Shown here: positions 24,673-36,774 of the stretch, piece by piece
How positions within the stretch are numbered: the stretch's first letter is position 1
Layout of the letters: every line of letters begins with the position of its first letter
Origin: Antitrichia curtipendula
Lineage: Eukaryota > Streptophyta > Bryopsida > Hypnales > Leucodontaceae
Direction: 5' to 3'
Assembly (NCBI GenBank): GCA_951230915.1
Contig: OX579633.1
Coordinates: 2,046,001 to 2,110,000 of the forward strand
Length of the DNA stretch: 64,000 nt
The notes under the pieces: model-generated
Told to the model about the DNA's origin: nothing
Database searches by the model: none
What the model saw: the letters and a program-made list of their open reading frames with translations, nothing else
Translations under genes and position numbers: made by a program

Positions 24673-26989
24673 TCAAGAAGAGTGAGCGAGCAAGTGAGAC
24701 TTGAGCCACAGACGCATGGCCCTGAACGCATCCTCCGCAGCCTCATCGTCATCCAGCGTGTCCGGCTGGTGAACAAACGCATGCCCACGTCCGGCGTACA
24801 CAATTGCTTTGGAGCCGGCCACTCTCCTTTCCAGCTCCTTCACCACTTCCACAGACGACTTGGGGTCCGAGTCTCCCGTGATCAGGAGCAGAGGCGCCTG
24901 GATAGACTGAGCATCTTCAGGGTCGATCCGTGTTCAGTAGAACGACACTGCTGTGGCAAAGGTGGTGGGTTGCCTGGCCACCGTTTGAATGGTCTGGCCA
25001 CCGCCGATACAGAATCCCACCACAGCATACTTCGGGGGGCTGCTTGGTGGTGAGGATGACTCTTCGTCGGGGTCTTCAAGCAGATTTCTGAGATAGGCGG
25101 TGGAGACGTCGATGTCTTGGGCAATTCGCTCTGGAGTGTGGGTGCTACGCCACTGCTCGTAGGCTTCTCCTGTTGGGGGTGTCTGCTCGTCCCAGGGCTC
25201 GCCTCGGAAGAGGTCCGGGACTAACACACTGGCAGCAGCACCACATGGAGGTGAGAATTCAATGAGAAAATGGAGGCTAAGAGTCAGCTCTGTTCGAACT
25301 TACTCTCAAAGCAGCGATCGCTGATTCGAGAAGAATGTCAAACAAATAGAAAATTGTCAAGTAATTTATATGTATATGCTTCGAATCGAATAAGGAAGAG
25401 GCTCTGTCTCTTTCGTCCCTTGCGTAGTGCAGCTCCCGGTGCAGCTATGACAGGCTCTGAAAAGTTGGAAGGAAGATTAAAAGTGCGAGGGGATTCAGTG
25501 CAGGAGGAGAACTTGAGGGTGAGAGATTCGTACTTGTAGCCAACGCAGCCCAATCGATACACAAAGTCTCGGATTCCACTGCTCGCGTAACCAAACACAT
25601 CCGACAAGAGAAGCACTCCTGCGCCGTTGTTATTTTTGAGTGCCTGGATGTAGTAGCCAGAAAATCCGTCCTCAGACTCCGCATCGCCAATCTCGACATC
25701 AAAGCCATTGACAAGCTCGCAAACTTCATCGTCGCCTGCTGCATCCTCCTGCTGCTCAGATGCAGTTTCCTCCGCCTGCTGAGCATGCATTTGCACGTTT
25801 CGAAGTCGTGATGAATGTACACAACGGTGCTCACACGCTCCTACAATCTCATCGAAGCACTACAGCTCGACAGATCAGGATCGCATCCAAACACGGGTGT
25901 GAAACTATGGAAACCTAAAATTCGAAAATTCTGAAAGGAACCTAAGACTCGCATTCAACGAAGTTTTACGAAATCTCAGATTTTCCTTCCGATCAACGGC
26001 GTCACCGATACAGTTCTAGGGTGACCTCAATCGTATTTCGACAACTTCATGGTTCCTGAACCTCCATATGCAATTCCATCTGTGGTTCCCTCCATACATC
26101 TTGAAAATGTTGGACTAGTTCTTGGTCCAGATTTGACAAACGTGATGAATTTGCAAAACTAAAATCAGAAACAGGACATAATGTCATTGAAAAGCAGAAG
26201 TATGACACACAGATATGTTTACAGTCACATAAATCTGAGAGCTGAAAGCGACAGCTGAATTCTGCGCACTAAAATTCGTCCAGCTTCCGAATCACACACT
26301 TTCAGAAGACAAAGGGCGAGTATTTCCAGATTCGAGTCTGTTAGGTCTACCGAGTTTTTGCTCACTACCAGAAACATTTGCGTTTTTCTCTGTTCTTAGC
26401 CAACATCCTGTGTTCTTGCGCTACAAACTCTCGAACGTAATTGAAAAATGTTGGAAAACTGTTCAATTTGAAGCTGACCAAGGAAGCAAGAAATATTCCC
26501 GAAAAACGTTCGTCGTAACTATCCATTCATTCAACGCTTGCGCTGTAAAAACAATCTTGAAGTCTCGCAGTGGCACTCTCGAACTCATTCCAAGCAACAA
26601 CAGAGCACATTCTCCGACAATCATCCACCCATAAACCTTTACAACTTCATAACTTTCGCAATTGGAATCCAAATAATGCATTCTCTGGTGCGTTGGAAAT
26701 TGTAAAATGCGACCATAGAAACTATGCTTGCAAGTAGGTGTGGTGACCTTCATCCGCACACAAAATCGCTCGAATCCAAACTCACGCGCTAGCACCAGCC
26801 ACGATGCTTACCAACAAGCGACCACGGTGCTCCAGCACGCAACTGAGCGGAGTCGAACTTACAACTCCTTGGCGTGCAGACTCCACCCAGAATAACACGT
26901 CGACGCCACGAGGAAGCGCCGGGAAGTCGAGAACAACGAGAAGGCTGAGCCAGAAGAGAAGCAGCGGAAGTAGAGATGGCCATCGCCAT
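24673..26989 (-). pseudogene. Plastid-targeted dienelactone hydrolase family gene with an in-frame stop
   Basis: Alpha/beta-hydrolase of the carboxymethylenebutenolidase (DLH) family, closest in my memory to Arabidopsis At1g35420. Exons: 26989-26812 (59 codons, transit peptide MAMAISTSAASLLAQ...), 25840-25534 and 25228-24673, all in phase; the first intron is about 970 bases. Key parts are visible: NNNGAGVLLLSDVFG, GYNVLVPDLFRGEPW, the nucleophile Cys in VGFCIGGG, SFY-TRIDPE, the Asp region ITGDSDP, and the His in GRGHAFVH. TGA at 24934-24936 replaces the Gly expected between SFY and TR. Translation would stop after the nucleophile and lose Asp and His, although the frame continues cleanly for about 87 more codons. 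This suggests a recent loss, or a sequencing error. The exon 1-2 junction is inferred from splice signals and phase. Confidence 0.8.
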
Positions 26990-27297
26990 GGCCTTAAACA
27001 GCGACGAGGACGGCGTTACCAGGCAAGGAATTGCAGAGCCAGTCAAGGCGATGGCGGAGTTCCGTTCTTTTGCAGTTGTGGTGTTTGGTGGGAAACGTGG
27101 AGGACAATTCCATGTGGAATTCGGCGTGGGGGTGCTGCGGGTATATCTGAATCGTGAGTGGATATTTATGTTGCGGAGCTGGCGGCCCAGCAGTGGCTGT
27201 TGAAGGTATGGCACTGTATGGGGTACGGTATAATACGTGCACCTTTCTGTAGAGAAAAACCCTGTAGAGAAAAAGTGAACCTTCCTCCCACCAAGGC

Positions 27298-27545
27298 TTT
27301 TTTATTTTGGCTTTCTGTTGCCAGATTGCACCAGAAAAAATAATCTGACTAGAAAATGGTAAAAATTTTGCCAAGAAAATTGGATGAAATCGCCAAATTG
27401 TGGATGAAAATCAAATTATAGACATCTAATATGTGCTGATGTGATGTTTTCTATCCAATATGTGGATGAATGTTGAAATTTGAAGCACCACTATAACATT
27501 GTATATCGCCACTTTGGCACTTCTTAAAAAATGAAAAAAAAATCC
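27298..27545 (-). mobile_element. Small element with 9-base target duplication
   Basis: The unit 1 sequence between two copies of CCTCCCACC is absent from the matching site in unit 3 (near 61.70 kb, CCTTCCAACCTTGAAAATTT). The insert is about 250 bases, non-coding, A/T-rich at both ends, and matches 15358-15530 in reverse. A 9-base duplication fits a Mutator-like non-autonomous element, though the terminal inverted repeat is imperfect. Confidence 0.6.
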
Positions 27546-27868
27546 TACCTCCCACCCTCAAAATTTAGGTAGAGGTGCTCCCAATGCTAGGATCAAATAA
27601 AGTCTTGCATTCTCAATCACAAGTGAATCTTTCAAAACCTAGAGGAAATAATGCCTTTGAGGGTGATCAGTCTTCAAACATTGAACATAAATTATCCACT
27701 CCGTTGGTTTCTCAATTTATTAGTTGTGCCAGTTCATTTCGCTACTCCAATGGCTTGACAAGTTTACAGTAAACGTTTTACACTAGTGCAATCCTATTTC
27801 AACACCAATATGATCTTGTCTTCCTGCCGTCATTTGTCACCTCTGTCGTTCACTAGTCCACATCGTCT

Positions 27869-30800
27869 TCATCTCCAGAGAGCACGGGAGGTGCTTGACG
27901 CCGATTTCTCAAACACAAGCAAGCAATGACAGCCAATGCCTAGTCCAAAGCCTAAGCCTATTGCGAGAAGCAAACTTCGTGGCTTATCAACAATAGTACA
28001 TGTACTGCAACAGCTTTGCTTTTGGAGTGTGGTGTTGTCCATGTTGAAGTTATTTGAACAAACAATTTTTGATGCTTGCCCCACTCGATTGCACGTACTA
28101 ATCAATGTCTGCAGTTCCGTCACAACCATTGTTAATAGGGAAAACTTGATGTGTAATTGAAAGAAAAACTACTTTGGCCCTTTCTATTTGCTCTTAATTA
28201 ATTAATTACTGAATCTTGTTCATAACATTCTAATACTTCAAGGTAGGCACCTTCTGCTTCCCATGAATCGAGGTTTTATGAAACAAGGCTTTTTCCACTC
28301 TAAAGAATTGAATGTTGAATGTCACAATGATTTACAATTCAATATTTAGCATTCAACAATTCATAATATTCTTGAATTGTGAGTCTCTGCAATACAAATT
28401 ATTCTTCATATAGTGATATTATAATAGGACACCCTAACCTTCCCATTCAAGAATTTATGCAAGTCTCTCCTCTAGTACAAGTATTTAATAAAGGTATGTA
28501 ATTGTGGGGTCACTTGAATGTACTATATTCTAGGATGTTGATGTGGGACTTGCAATGTATATTTCCTTTCGTTACGTCAACTCAAAAAAAAGTTGGAGTT
28601 ATTTCTCTCTCTCAATTTGTATGTTCAATTTTAGGTTCCTTTATAAAAAAAAATATGACTATAAAGGTGACACTATATAATTATTGAACACACTAGAAAT
28701 AAAGCAAGCAACTATGCTACAAGAGGCTTTGTCCTTCTAGCACCAATTTGCTTTTCAAGTAAAGCTCTACTCACAAATTGTTGATTCCAATGTAATGCCT
28801 CCTCTTAATTGGTCTAAAACACCTATTAACTTATTGAAGTAACACTGACTAAACAATTGATAATCCATGAGAAAGGATTTTGGTTGTAAGATAGTCTTCA
28901 CATACTTGATTGAGGCAAGTAATTGTATTGATTCCAAATAATGCATTGAAATTGGTACTACGATTTGCTCTATTTCTTGTAGCTTCTTCGATTGTGTCTC
29001 CATCAATACCGTAGACTTTCAGTAGCTTGGTCTTTTTTATGTCAATGGCTGCAACTCCTAGAAGCTGTCCATTATTGCTAAAAACTAGAAAATAACACAA
29101 CACCATATAAAATCAATGCAAGTGATCATAGAGCATAAATATATAAATAGGAAGCATTATCACATGTTGGATTCAACATATCCAGCTAACAAGTTATGAA
29201 CCAAATTTTGCATCACATAATGTCAAGTCCATTGATAAGGCAATTGTGTCATTGAGATGCAACCATTAAAATTCAAGTGCACAAACTTCTCCTATCAATC
29301 AAAGTGCAATACATTAAAGTTTGACTATTGGATCGTTGCAAAAAACACCTACCCAGTTCTGTTTCAAAACGGTCTATTTTAATGAGTACTATGACTTTTT
29401 TTAAAATGAAATGAAATATAAATAATTTGTAAAACATTCAAAAGTAATATATTTCTATACATTCAAGCAATTTTGACCTTCAAATTCACATTTCAGGGTT
29501 GGAAATAGTACTACCCCCCAATGGCAAAAGTAATCCAATTGGGGGCTCATTTAAAAAGAGTAAACTAATATTTTAAATATGAAAAAAATTATTCAATGTC
29601 TACAAATACCACATGTACCTTCACTTCAAATTTCATAAAAGGTAGGAGTTCTATAAATCAAACGGGTCCTAATTAAACCCAATTCTAAATGCATCCCCTA
29701 TCTAAGAATGAGTGGCATGTTAATTGAAATATCTGTTGATGAGTTAGGTAGTCTTTAAGGGACATTTTATGAGTCTCCTACCTTAAAATTGACATACAAT
29801 GAAAAAAATATTAAACAGAAAACCACCCACCTAAGGCCAAGAGGACCAAAAAAAAGGACAAGTCTTATTTGCAATCATTTGAGTATGCTTTGTTAGCACA
29901 CATGAGCAAAGGACCACTTAACAAAAATTAGCAAGATTTTCTACATTAACTCCTAAATGTCCAAGGCCTGTTTTGAGCTGCTTGGAATTTGCTCTAAATT
30001 GAACAAAATGCCAACATTTTGATAAGCTGTATCAATTTTTTTTGAATTGTAACTGTACAAATTCAAACTAGACATGTTAGAGATCTCATAGGAAAAGGAA
30101 ACACAACAATATCACTTATGGAGTGAAAGATTATAATGTTTGACCATGAGGGTGTTAAAATTGCACAAATCTTTCAATCTCCATTCACAAGTCAAATCTA
30201 AAAATTTGGTGACCAAAAAAATATGATGTTAAAGGGCCTAACATGTATAACTCCAATCAATTTATGGCTTCTTAAAATCTATTCTATAACTTTTTTAAAT
30301 GAATTTTGAATGTGATTTTTTCTCCAAGATCTAGTGTATTTGAGGCTCATTTCTAAGAGCTCTTAACACTATGGGAAGTCAAGATTGCAATGGGTACCCT
30401 TGCAAAAATTCTTGAGTAGAAAAATCACTATCATTTATTTTCAAGATCAGATTTTTAATGTTAAAACTAGACTTCAAGGAGAACTTTCCAAAAATATAAA
30501 CTACTAAAAATAGCAACTTGATTAGGTTTTATTTAACTTCAAAATTTTGCAAACACCAGATTTGGGTGCCTCGGGCATTTAGGGGTTAAACCCTATTCAA
30601 CCTGTTCCAAGTGACGGTTGACGATGCGTAATGCGGATCCCCTACCTGCCTTGCTGAGGGTGAAGGTCCTGTTATCCACCTCGGAGTAGTCTGAGTGCTC
30701 GTTACTATACGTGATGCCATATTGTTTACATAAGTCGCATGGACGTTCGCCAGGAACGAGTAGTACGCCTCCAAAGGTAGAAGAGGATTCCCGAAAACAG

Positions 30801-31034
30801 TGTCGTCCAGGATCTTGAAATAGCCTCGAGCCGTGAGATCGAAAAACAACAATGTTTGGGTGGAACATTCATACCACAAGAATTGAGATCATTCGCTTGC
30901 ACTTGCTTCACAAGCTCCAGAACGTTGGTTTCTGTTTGGATGAGGAGAAGATCTGCCTGCTGCGATACTTGAGCACTTCCTCCCAGAACCAGGCCGAACA
31001 GAACCAGAATGAGGAAACAAATGGACAAATCCAT
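27869..31034 (-). pseudogene. VWA-Cache membrane gene, copy 1 (deleted)
   Basis: A broken copy of the gene at 42843-47819. The signal-peptide exon (ATG at 31034, MDLSICFLILVLFGLVLGG) runs directly into the exon GYFKILDDTVFGNPLLPLEA, out of frame, because about 3.1 kb holding the VWA domain core is missing (junction near 30832, at a short CTCGAG-containing overlap). The donor of the fused exon is at 30646. The Cache exon is intact at 29084-28906 (NNGQLLGVAAIDIKKTKL). The C-terminal exon (to 27869) has a deletion of roughly 17 bases in the membrane segment that shifts the frame. A TTAA element sits in the intron at 29950-30585. No full product is possible. Confidence 0.8.
29950..30585 (+). mobile_element. 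Family-2 TTAA element (copy B) in an intron of VWA copy 1
   Basis: Left TTAA 29946-29949 then CTCCTAAATGTCCAAGG; right CGGGCATTTAGGGG then TTAA 30586-30589. 636 bases. The matching intron in copy 2 (near 44275, GATTTTCTACATTATGTCC) lacks it, so this is a real insertion at one TTAA. Confidence 0.85.
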
Positions 31035-33460
31035 TTGTGCAGTATCACCACCCTCACACAACAGTCTGTACTAAAGAGATCCCTTAAATCCAAGATACAC
31101 TGCAGCCATATATGTTTTTTATTTCACTATAAACCCATCACAGTGGAGGACACAAACTGGGTCAGATTCCAGGCTCGCTTGAACTGTGACACTTGCAAGC
31201 AACCCCACTTGTTGAACTCTCTATGGTTTACAACGTCAGGTGCACTAGAGTTTCTACATGAAGAGAACGGGAACTCGGCAATACATGTCGGAATTTGAAG
31301 AAGTTTCACCATGGGAATATCGAAGAAAGACTTGGGGCAAAGTTCTGGGGGAGAACTGTACCCACTTGACCTTTGGATTTTCCTAATATAGTGCTACGAG
31401 CCTTTCAAGGAGGGGTGAGACTTTTTTATTCTGTCCCTACACTTTATCATGGATTTGATTTTACCACGGATGTAAAATCCTGCCTCATATTTTGGGGCAG
31501 TCAATTTTGCATTTCATGACGACACTACCTAACGATGCCAAGTATAAACTCAAACATTCAAATTGATCATCCCCGCAAAAAACTTGTGGTAATTGACTTT
31601 ACCCTTCTCCTTCTCTTGCGAGGATATTCGAAAGAAGCGTTGGCTCTTCTACAGTCATTTCCAAGCTTCGAATCACTGAAAAAGGTGGCCAAGGATCCCG
31701 TGTTTTGGGACTCTGAAGTGCTTCCGGGCTGCAAACTCCATCTGTCCAGAGCGCTCCATCCTGCCCGGAGTTGGTAATTTGGCATCTTCTCCATTGTCTG
31801 TGGGCCCTCGGCACTATGTCCCAGGGGGATTGGGGGTTTCGTCTGAGGATGGGCCACAGAAAAGTCTGAACCTATTCTTCGCGCCCTTCTTCATTTATCA
31901 TGCTTGCATGCTTTGTTGTTGGTCTAAGTTATCATGGTCTTTAGTTTTCTCCTCGGCCGAGATCGGGACTTGGGGAGAGTGTGATGACAAAGTCGAAGGA
32001 AGAATGAAGGAAGAGTATGAAGGAAATTGGGGCCTTGCATTGCGGATGTTTCAGTCTGCTTGTTTCTAGGAGCAGGATTCCATGATTCCCAACATGAGTG
32101 CATCTTCCTGCCTGGACTCACTTGCTTCAAGTTCATTCCGAGAATCGGTATTTTTTTCTCATGATCTTAAATCTTCGCAATTCAAAATTGCTTGATGAAT
32201 GAATTGAATGATGACTTCTTCATATTGACTAAAGCTCCTATTCCAAGCTCTATGGGGGGAAACATGATGAATCCACAACCCTGTAGATGTAGTTGTCACC
32301 CCAAGTACAAACTGGAATAGTAAGAAACTTTGCATTCAAGCTCAGAAAACGAATCCACCATCGCACAGGAATCAGTCAACAATCAGTTGCGTGAGAGGCA
32401 ATCATGGCCTCCTGGGACCAAGACGTGCCATTTCTTAGACAGATGTGGCCATGTGGGCTTGAGGATTACCTGAGAACGAGATTGTCACCCAAACCCAGCT
32501 AGGTTTCGAAATGGCTTGAGGGCAATGTTCAAATGAATCTTTGTTCTAGTTTACTTTAATTTCTGTTCTCTTTTGGAAGGATTTCAGCAATGCCGTCGGG
32601 GCTTTTCTTTCTAGCTAGGGAACAAGTTGCAGAGCGCGCTCCTGCTGCGCTCTCTCAACGAGCACAGATTCAGTCCGGTCTTCTTCATCTTCTCCCCGTG
32701 AGGTACTTTGGTATGTTGATTTCAAAATGAAAGGGGATTAAGATGAACTAGAATAGTTGCTCGTCCGACCAAGCAAGCAATGTAACGTAAGTGCAAGCGC
32801 TCTTGTTCATATGAAGAAGAGTAGTTCGGAGAGACGTGCGAGGAGGAGCATGCTCGTGTAACAGACAGGAAAGAGAAAAAAGATTCTTGTGCTTCGTAGA
32901 CAACGGAGAAGGAGACAACGCCGGGCAGGTTCAAGACTTCGAGGAGTTCGAGCGCGCCGATGGAGCTGGGCAGCCCGGAAGCGCGTCAGAGCTGGGGTCA
33001 GCCAAAAGTGCATGTCAACTTTAGCCCCATACAAACATAATACGCCATACTAACTTAGTTTTCAATGAAAATTCGACAAACAATAGTCAACTTGGATTAC
33101 GTGCTCACCTGGCACTACCAAAGTACCAATAACCCGTAGTCCCGTACAGCGCACCATTAAAGTACCATTAAAGTAACGGGCACCCCACCTACCAAGGCGG
33201 TGGATTCTGTTGGAAGCTTCGTCCAACTTGGTTCCGGCGATGAACCGTGGCCCAGCAGCCCGAGACAAGCGGCACAGCTGGTTACCTCTTCCCATGCTTC
33301 ATTCGATCCTGCCATCGCGGTGCTCTACGTTGCACCATCGTTCCGGGAGCTTGCCGCCATTACCATCTGGAAGCTCGCCTTTGCTCACGCAGCCCGTCGG
33401 AGGATCCCGCAGCTTCATCCCGGAGGTGAACCTGCAGCTCTCTCAGCTCTCTCTCTTCGC
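31035..33460 (-). other. Upstream flank of VWA copy 1, with possible gene relics
   Basis: Homologous to 47820-49930 plus 56330-57010. On the minus strand short stretches look protein-like, such as LPSSIGALELLEVLNLPG near 32.95 kb (leucine-rich-repeat-like) and TKLDEASNRIHRLG near 33.2 kb. Frames are interrupted and differ between the two units, so I treat these as possible relics of an LRR-type gene and give no model. Confidence 0.3.
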
Positions 33461-33466
33461 AGTTCC

Positions 33467-33640
33467 TGTTAGTACAGTTAGAATTAGACTGTAGATCCAA
33501 TAGTTACGTCTGTAACACACACCGTTATGTTAGACCAAGTGGTGTCGTCTCCTTCTATAAGAAGATTGTTATGTACTGTTTTAATCATATAATATAATGC
33601 ACATCTTTCGTCCTCCAGTGTACTTTGTTTCTATTTGGCA
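33467..33640 (+). repeat. Possible lone LTR of a copia-like element
   Basis: It starts TGTTAGTACAG, contains TATAAGAAG and a TA-rich stretch like a copia LTR promoter, and is followed by TTTGGCACAG, vaguely like a primer site. No second LTR, no target duplication and no coding region were found, so this is a weak call. Confidence 0.25.
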
Positions 33641-34110
33641 CAGTTCCAGCACCTCCCGCACCTCTCATCGCCATCACAGGGTCGCCATTGCTGTTGAACG
33701 CCCTCGCTGCTGCTCCCGCAACGCCTCAGCTCCTGCTTGCATTCCTGCACGGTGCTACAGGTTGGGATCCATCAATGGGTATTCCGTGTTTGCTGTTTGG
33801 TATCTAGGATTTCTGTTGGTGTGCAGGATATGTACCCTGTCTTGGCCCCCTGCTTTGTTCGATTCGTACAGATTTCTGGTTAGGATGATTCATGTTTCAT
33901 TACTGATTTCTGGTTAGCACTTTTGTTTTGTGGTTGTTTAGGGTTTGATGTTCAGCTGCCTGAGGTTATCAGTATTGGTATATACTTGAGCTTCACGCTC
34001 ATCTGTGCTCAAAGTTCAAGTATTGTTATAGGTGGACAAGACAGCTTTCAGGTTTTTTCCTAACCATTTTTCCTTCATTTTCTAGCGGACAAGATAGGGT
34101 GCGATGTGTA

Positions 34111-34516
34111 AGGTAGAACTATCCAATTCCGTCAGTGATTCAAATCCGTGGTCTACAACTTTGTCCCAATTCCGTCAGAAAAACATGCAAATCCGCTTCA
34201 AATTCTGACAACAATAGTTTATTAATGCTATTAAAAGATAACGTGTCAATTAATGATTGGTGGATCTTCAAGTGCTATTAGATACATTGGAAAGCGGTAT
34301 TGAGTTGTAAGAGGACGTTTATGAATCCAGTCTAGTAGCGGTTGTGCAATTTCACTTCAGAAATTTACAGAATTTACAATTTTTATCAAAAAATTATAAT
34401 CCACTTGGGTTTGATTCCTGAAACAAAAGCACACCTCTGAAAAATATGTGTCTTTCTTAGAGTTGGCCCCAATATAGTTAGATTGCGAATCAAGGTGGTA
34501 ATGGGTAGTTCTACCT
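34111..34516 (+). mobile_element. TA-flanked inverted-repeat element (first copy)
   Basis: It starts TA|AGGTAGAACTATCC and ends GGGTAGTTCTACCT|TA; the inverted repeat is 14 bases with one mismatch. 406 bases, non-coding. It matches 61868-62290 along its length (for example CCACTTGGGTTTGATTC). TA duplication suggests a Tc1/mariner-type non-autonomous element. Confidence 0.75.
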
Positions 34517-34519
34517 TAG

Positions 34520-35714
34520 ATGATTTCCAATGAGAATGGGGACTTGTGCAGGTTCTGGATAGCTGCTAATTGTGTTGGGATGAACACCGGCACACTGTCA
34601 GTAACATGAACATGGAGTACCTGCCATGGAGTACCTGCCATGTCAACAAAAGTCGGGGGCAATGAGTAGTAGCAGCAGAAAACTACGTGCAAACAAATGA
34701 TAGGGTGCCTGAAAAATATTTGAGATAAAAATTATAATTTATTTTGATATACTATAGAGTAAAGAAATGCCATGACATGTCTTCAAACTACTATAGGGTA
34801 TAGAAAAATAGGTTCAATTAGAAAAAAATAGACCTAAGATATTTCCTCTTTTTTTCTTTTTTTTGGCCAAAAGTATTAAATGTTGCTTGTGTATTTCACA
34901 TAGTTCCACAAGCCACAAACTGTTTGATTTGAGCCTGGGGTGGCAACTTCTGTATGATGTGCAAGGGGACCATTTTGAGAAGAGCAAAAAAAGCAAAATT
35001 CTTCAAAGTTTAATAATTTATCATAACATTAAAAGAACTTTTAATAAAACTTTTCTAATGAAGAGCTGGGTTGGGATTACTAATAAATAATGTTATATTT
35101 TACTAAATCTAGACTATAGATGCAATTATGGACTATGTGTGCAAAACATCAAGAGATCTCTCAATGCTAAAGGACATACTTAGATCTAGACCTCTTAATG
35201 TTTTGCATATATCTTGTAAGGATTTGCATATGTAATATAAACAATACATGCCAAAAAAATTGTGAGACTTCCTTGTGTTTTGTGTATATTTCTAAACTAT
35301 TTTTTTTAATTATTATTTTTGAACTTTGAAAGTTCTAAATTTAGTTTAATATGACATTTTATATCTTTCATGACTTTCACAACTTTGTTTAGATGGATGT
35401 TTCAAGTAGTATGGCAATAAAGGTGCACCAATCTAACTGTAAACCATATATATGTATTTCATCAAGTGGATCATAAATTTGCAGCATGTGACAAATAAAA
35501 GATGAAGAAATCCAAAACACATCACATTGTGAGCATGCGGTTACTGCTTTTTTTGAGGTGAAAATGTAAAACCATGTACAAATGCAATAGTAGGATAGTT
35601 AGAGAATAAATTTTGCACACGTGGCACATCATAATTGGTCAAAAATGGTTTTCATTTCCTTATATTGCATGAAACATATTACACAAAACACAATAAGTGT
35701 TTTGATGATCCAAA
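34520..35714. other. AT-rich intergenic region
   Basis: Nothing recognised apart from homopolymer runs and an 18-base local repeat of GAGTACCTGCCATG near 34.61-34.64 kb. Confidence 0.5.
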
Positions 35715-36774
35715 TTACACTAATAGACTATTGTGTGCATCACGGTCACCGTAAACTAAAAGAATATAGATAGGAGTAGATGCATTTTTTGCACTGCTGT
35801 CACCATCACTCTCCACTAACTGGGTAGGACATGCAATTCCATCTTCAATATCATCTAGCCTAATGACATTGTCCATAAGCTTCAGTTGCTGCTATGCTTC
35901 ATCCAAAACAATTCCTATAGGAACCCTAAATTCATAGCAATAATCAATATTCTTTTCTTTGTAGAATAATATATTCAAGCATTGAATAAATATAGTTATA
36001 TTAATAAAATCTTGTACTCCCTCCTTGTTCCAAAATGATATTGTGGTTCCTTTTAATTTAGTTGCAAATAATTTTAATACTACACTATGAAAAGGCCTAC
36101 AAAACTCAAAGTTTTAGAACAATAACAGTGTGTTGAACTCTACTTATAGCTCAAAATGGGTTGAAATAAGTAATGTTATTTTCAACAAAAAATCCCAAAC
36201 ATATAGTCGAACCGAAAGATTGTTTTGAGATAGAGGAAATATTTATTTTACTAAATTTCTATACCTTTTCAATAGCTTCTCGAACTTCCATTACAATAAG
36301 TTCAAAGTTGTGATTGCACACATATTGATCATGAATAATATACCAAAGAAGAAAATAATCTTCATGAGAATTCTACAAATAGATTCAAATCCATTAAAAA
36401 TAAGATAATCATTATTTTATGTTGATTAACAACTAGTATCAAATCAAATATATTTTAGTTAAGTTCAATAGTTGAATGTTTTTGAATAATTTGAAACAAT
36501 ATATTAGTAATAAGTGAATGTTATAATATATAATATTTTTTTAATTGAAAAATATATAACTAATTAAATGATTAGAAATGACCATCAATGAGTCTTTCAC
36601 AAGATAAAAATCAAATGTAGCTTCCAATTCTTTTATATCTTTTTTGACGGCGTTATAATCAACTTTGAAATGTATATTGTTTTTGGTGTCTATTTTTTTT
36701 CTAATATTCATTTTTTTACAAGTAGTGTTGGAGATGTACAATGACACCACTCCAAAAAAATATTCTTCAGGCAT
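35715..36774 (-). pseudogene. Unknown three-exon gene with an in-frame stop
   Basis: Not recognised. Three exons join in phase 0: 36774-36583 (from ATG, MPEEYFFGVVSLY...; donor ATG|GTCATT), 36372-36265 (exactly 36 codons, includes EDYFLLWYIIHDQYVCNHNF) and 35951-35715 (79 codons with stop). Both acceptors (TTTGTAG and AAAAG) and the GAAAAG|GTATAG donor fit. The product would be about 178 residues, acidic and helical in appearance, with CYEFRVPIGIVLDEA then a TAG at 35892-35894, then QQLKLMDNVIRLDDIEDG. The single stop in an otherwise open frame suggests recent decay. A coding-like minus-strand stretch at about 37045-37120 (EMLIAEKLAILIGRKK) may be an upstream exon. Confidence 0.45.

Larger units (their letters stand above)
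25771..33310. repeat. Duplication unit 1
   Basis: A long region with a second, diverged copy at 41275-57010. It holds the 5' end, first intron and transit-peptide exon of the hydrolase, the broken VWA-Cache copy 1, and its upstream flank. Order and strand are the same in both units. Differences are insertions (27298-27545, 29950-30585) and the internal gene deletion in this unit, and the retroelement in unit 2. Confidence 0.85.

Noticed and set aside
24934..24936. TGA in the hydrolase as a selenocysteine codon
   Set aside because: Land plants lack selenocysteine insertion, and the position is a structural Gly, not the catalytic Cys.
26463..26795. Minus-strand open frame of 110 codons
   Set aside because: It lies within the first intron of the hydrolase; the copy in unit 2 (41970-42248) starts differently and shows no protein-like conservation.
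33597..33917. Plus-strand open frame of 106 codons
   Set aside because: No recognisable domain and no flanking exon signals; it may overlap a copia-like LTR remnant.
35830..35860. DDIEDG as a prenyl diphosphate synthase motif
   Set aside because: The surrounding residues do not match that family and no second Asp-rich motif is present.
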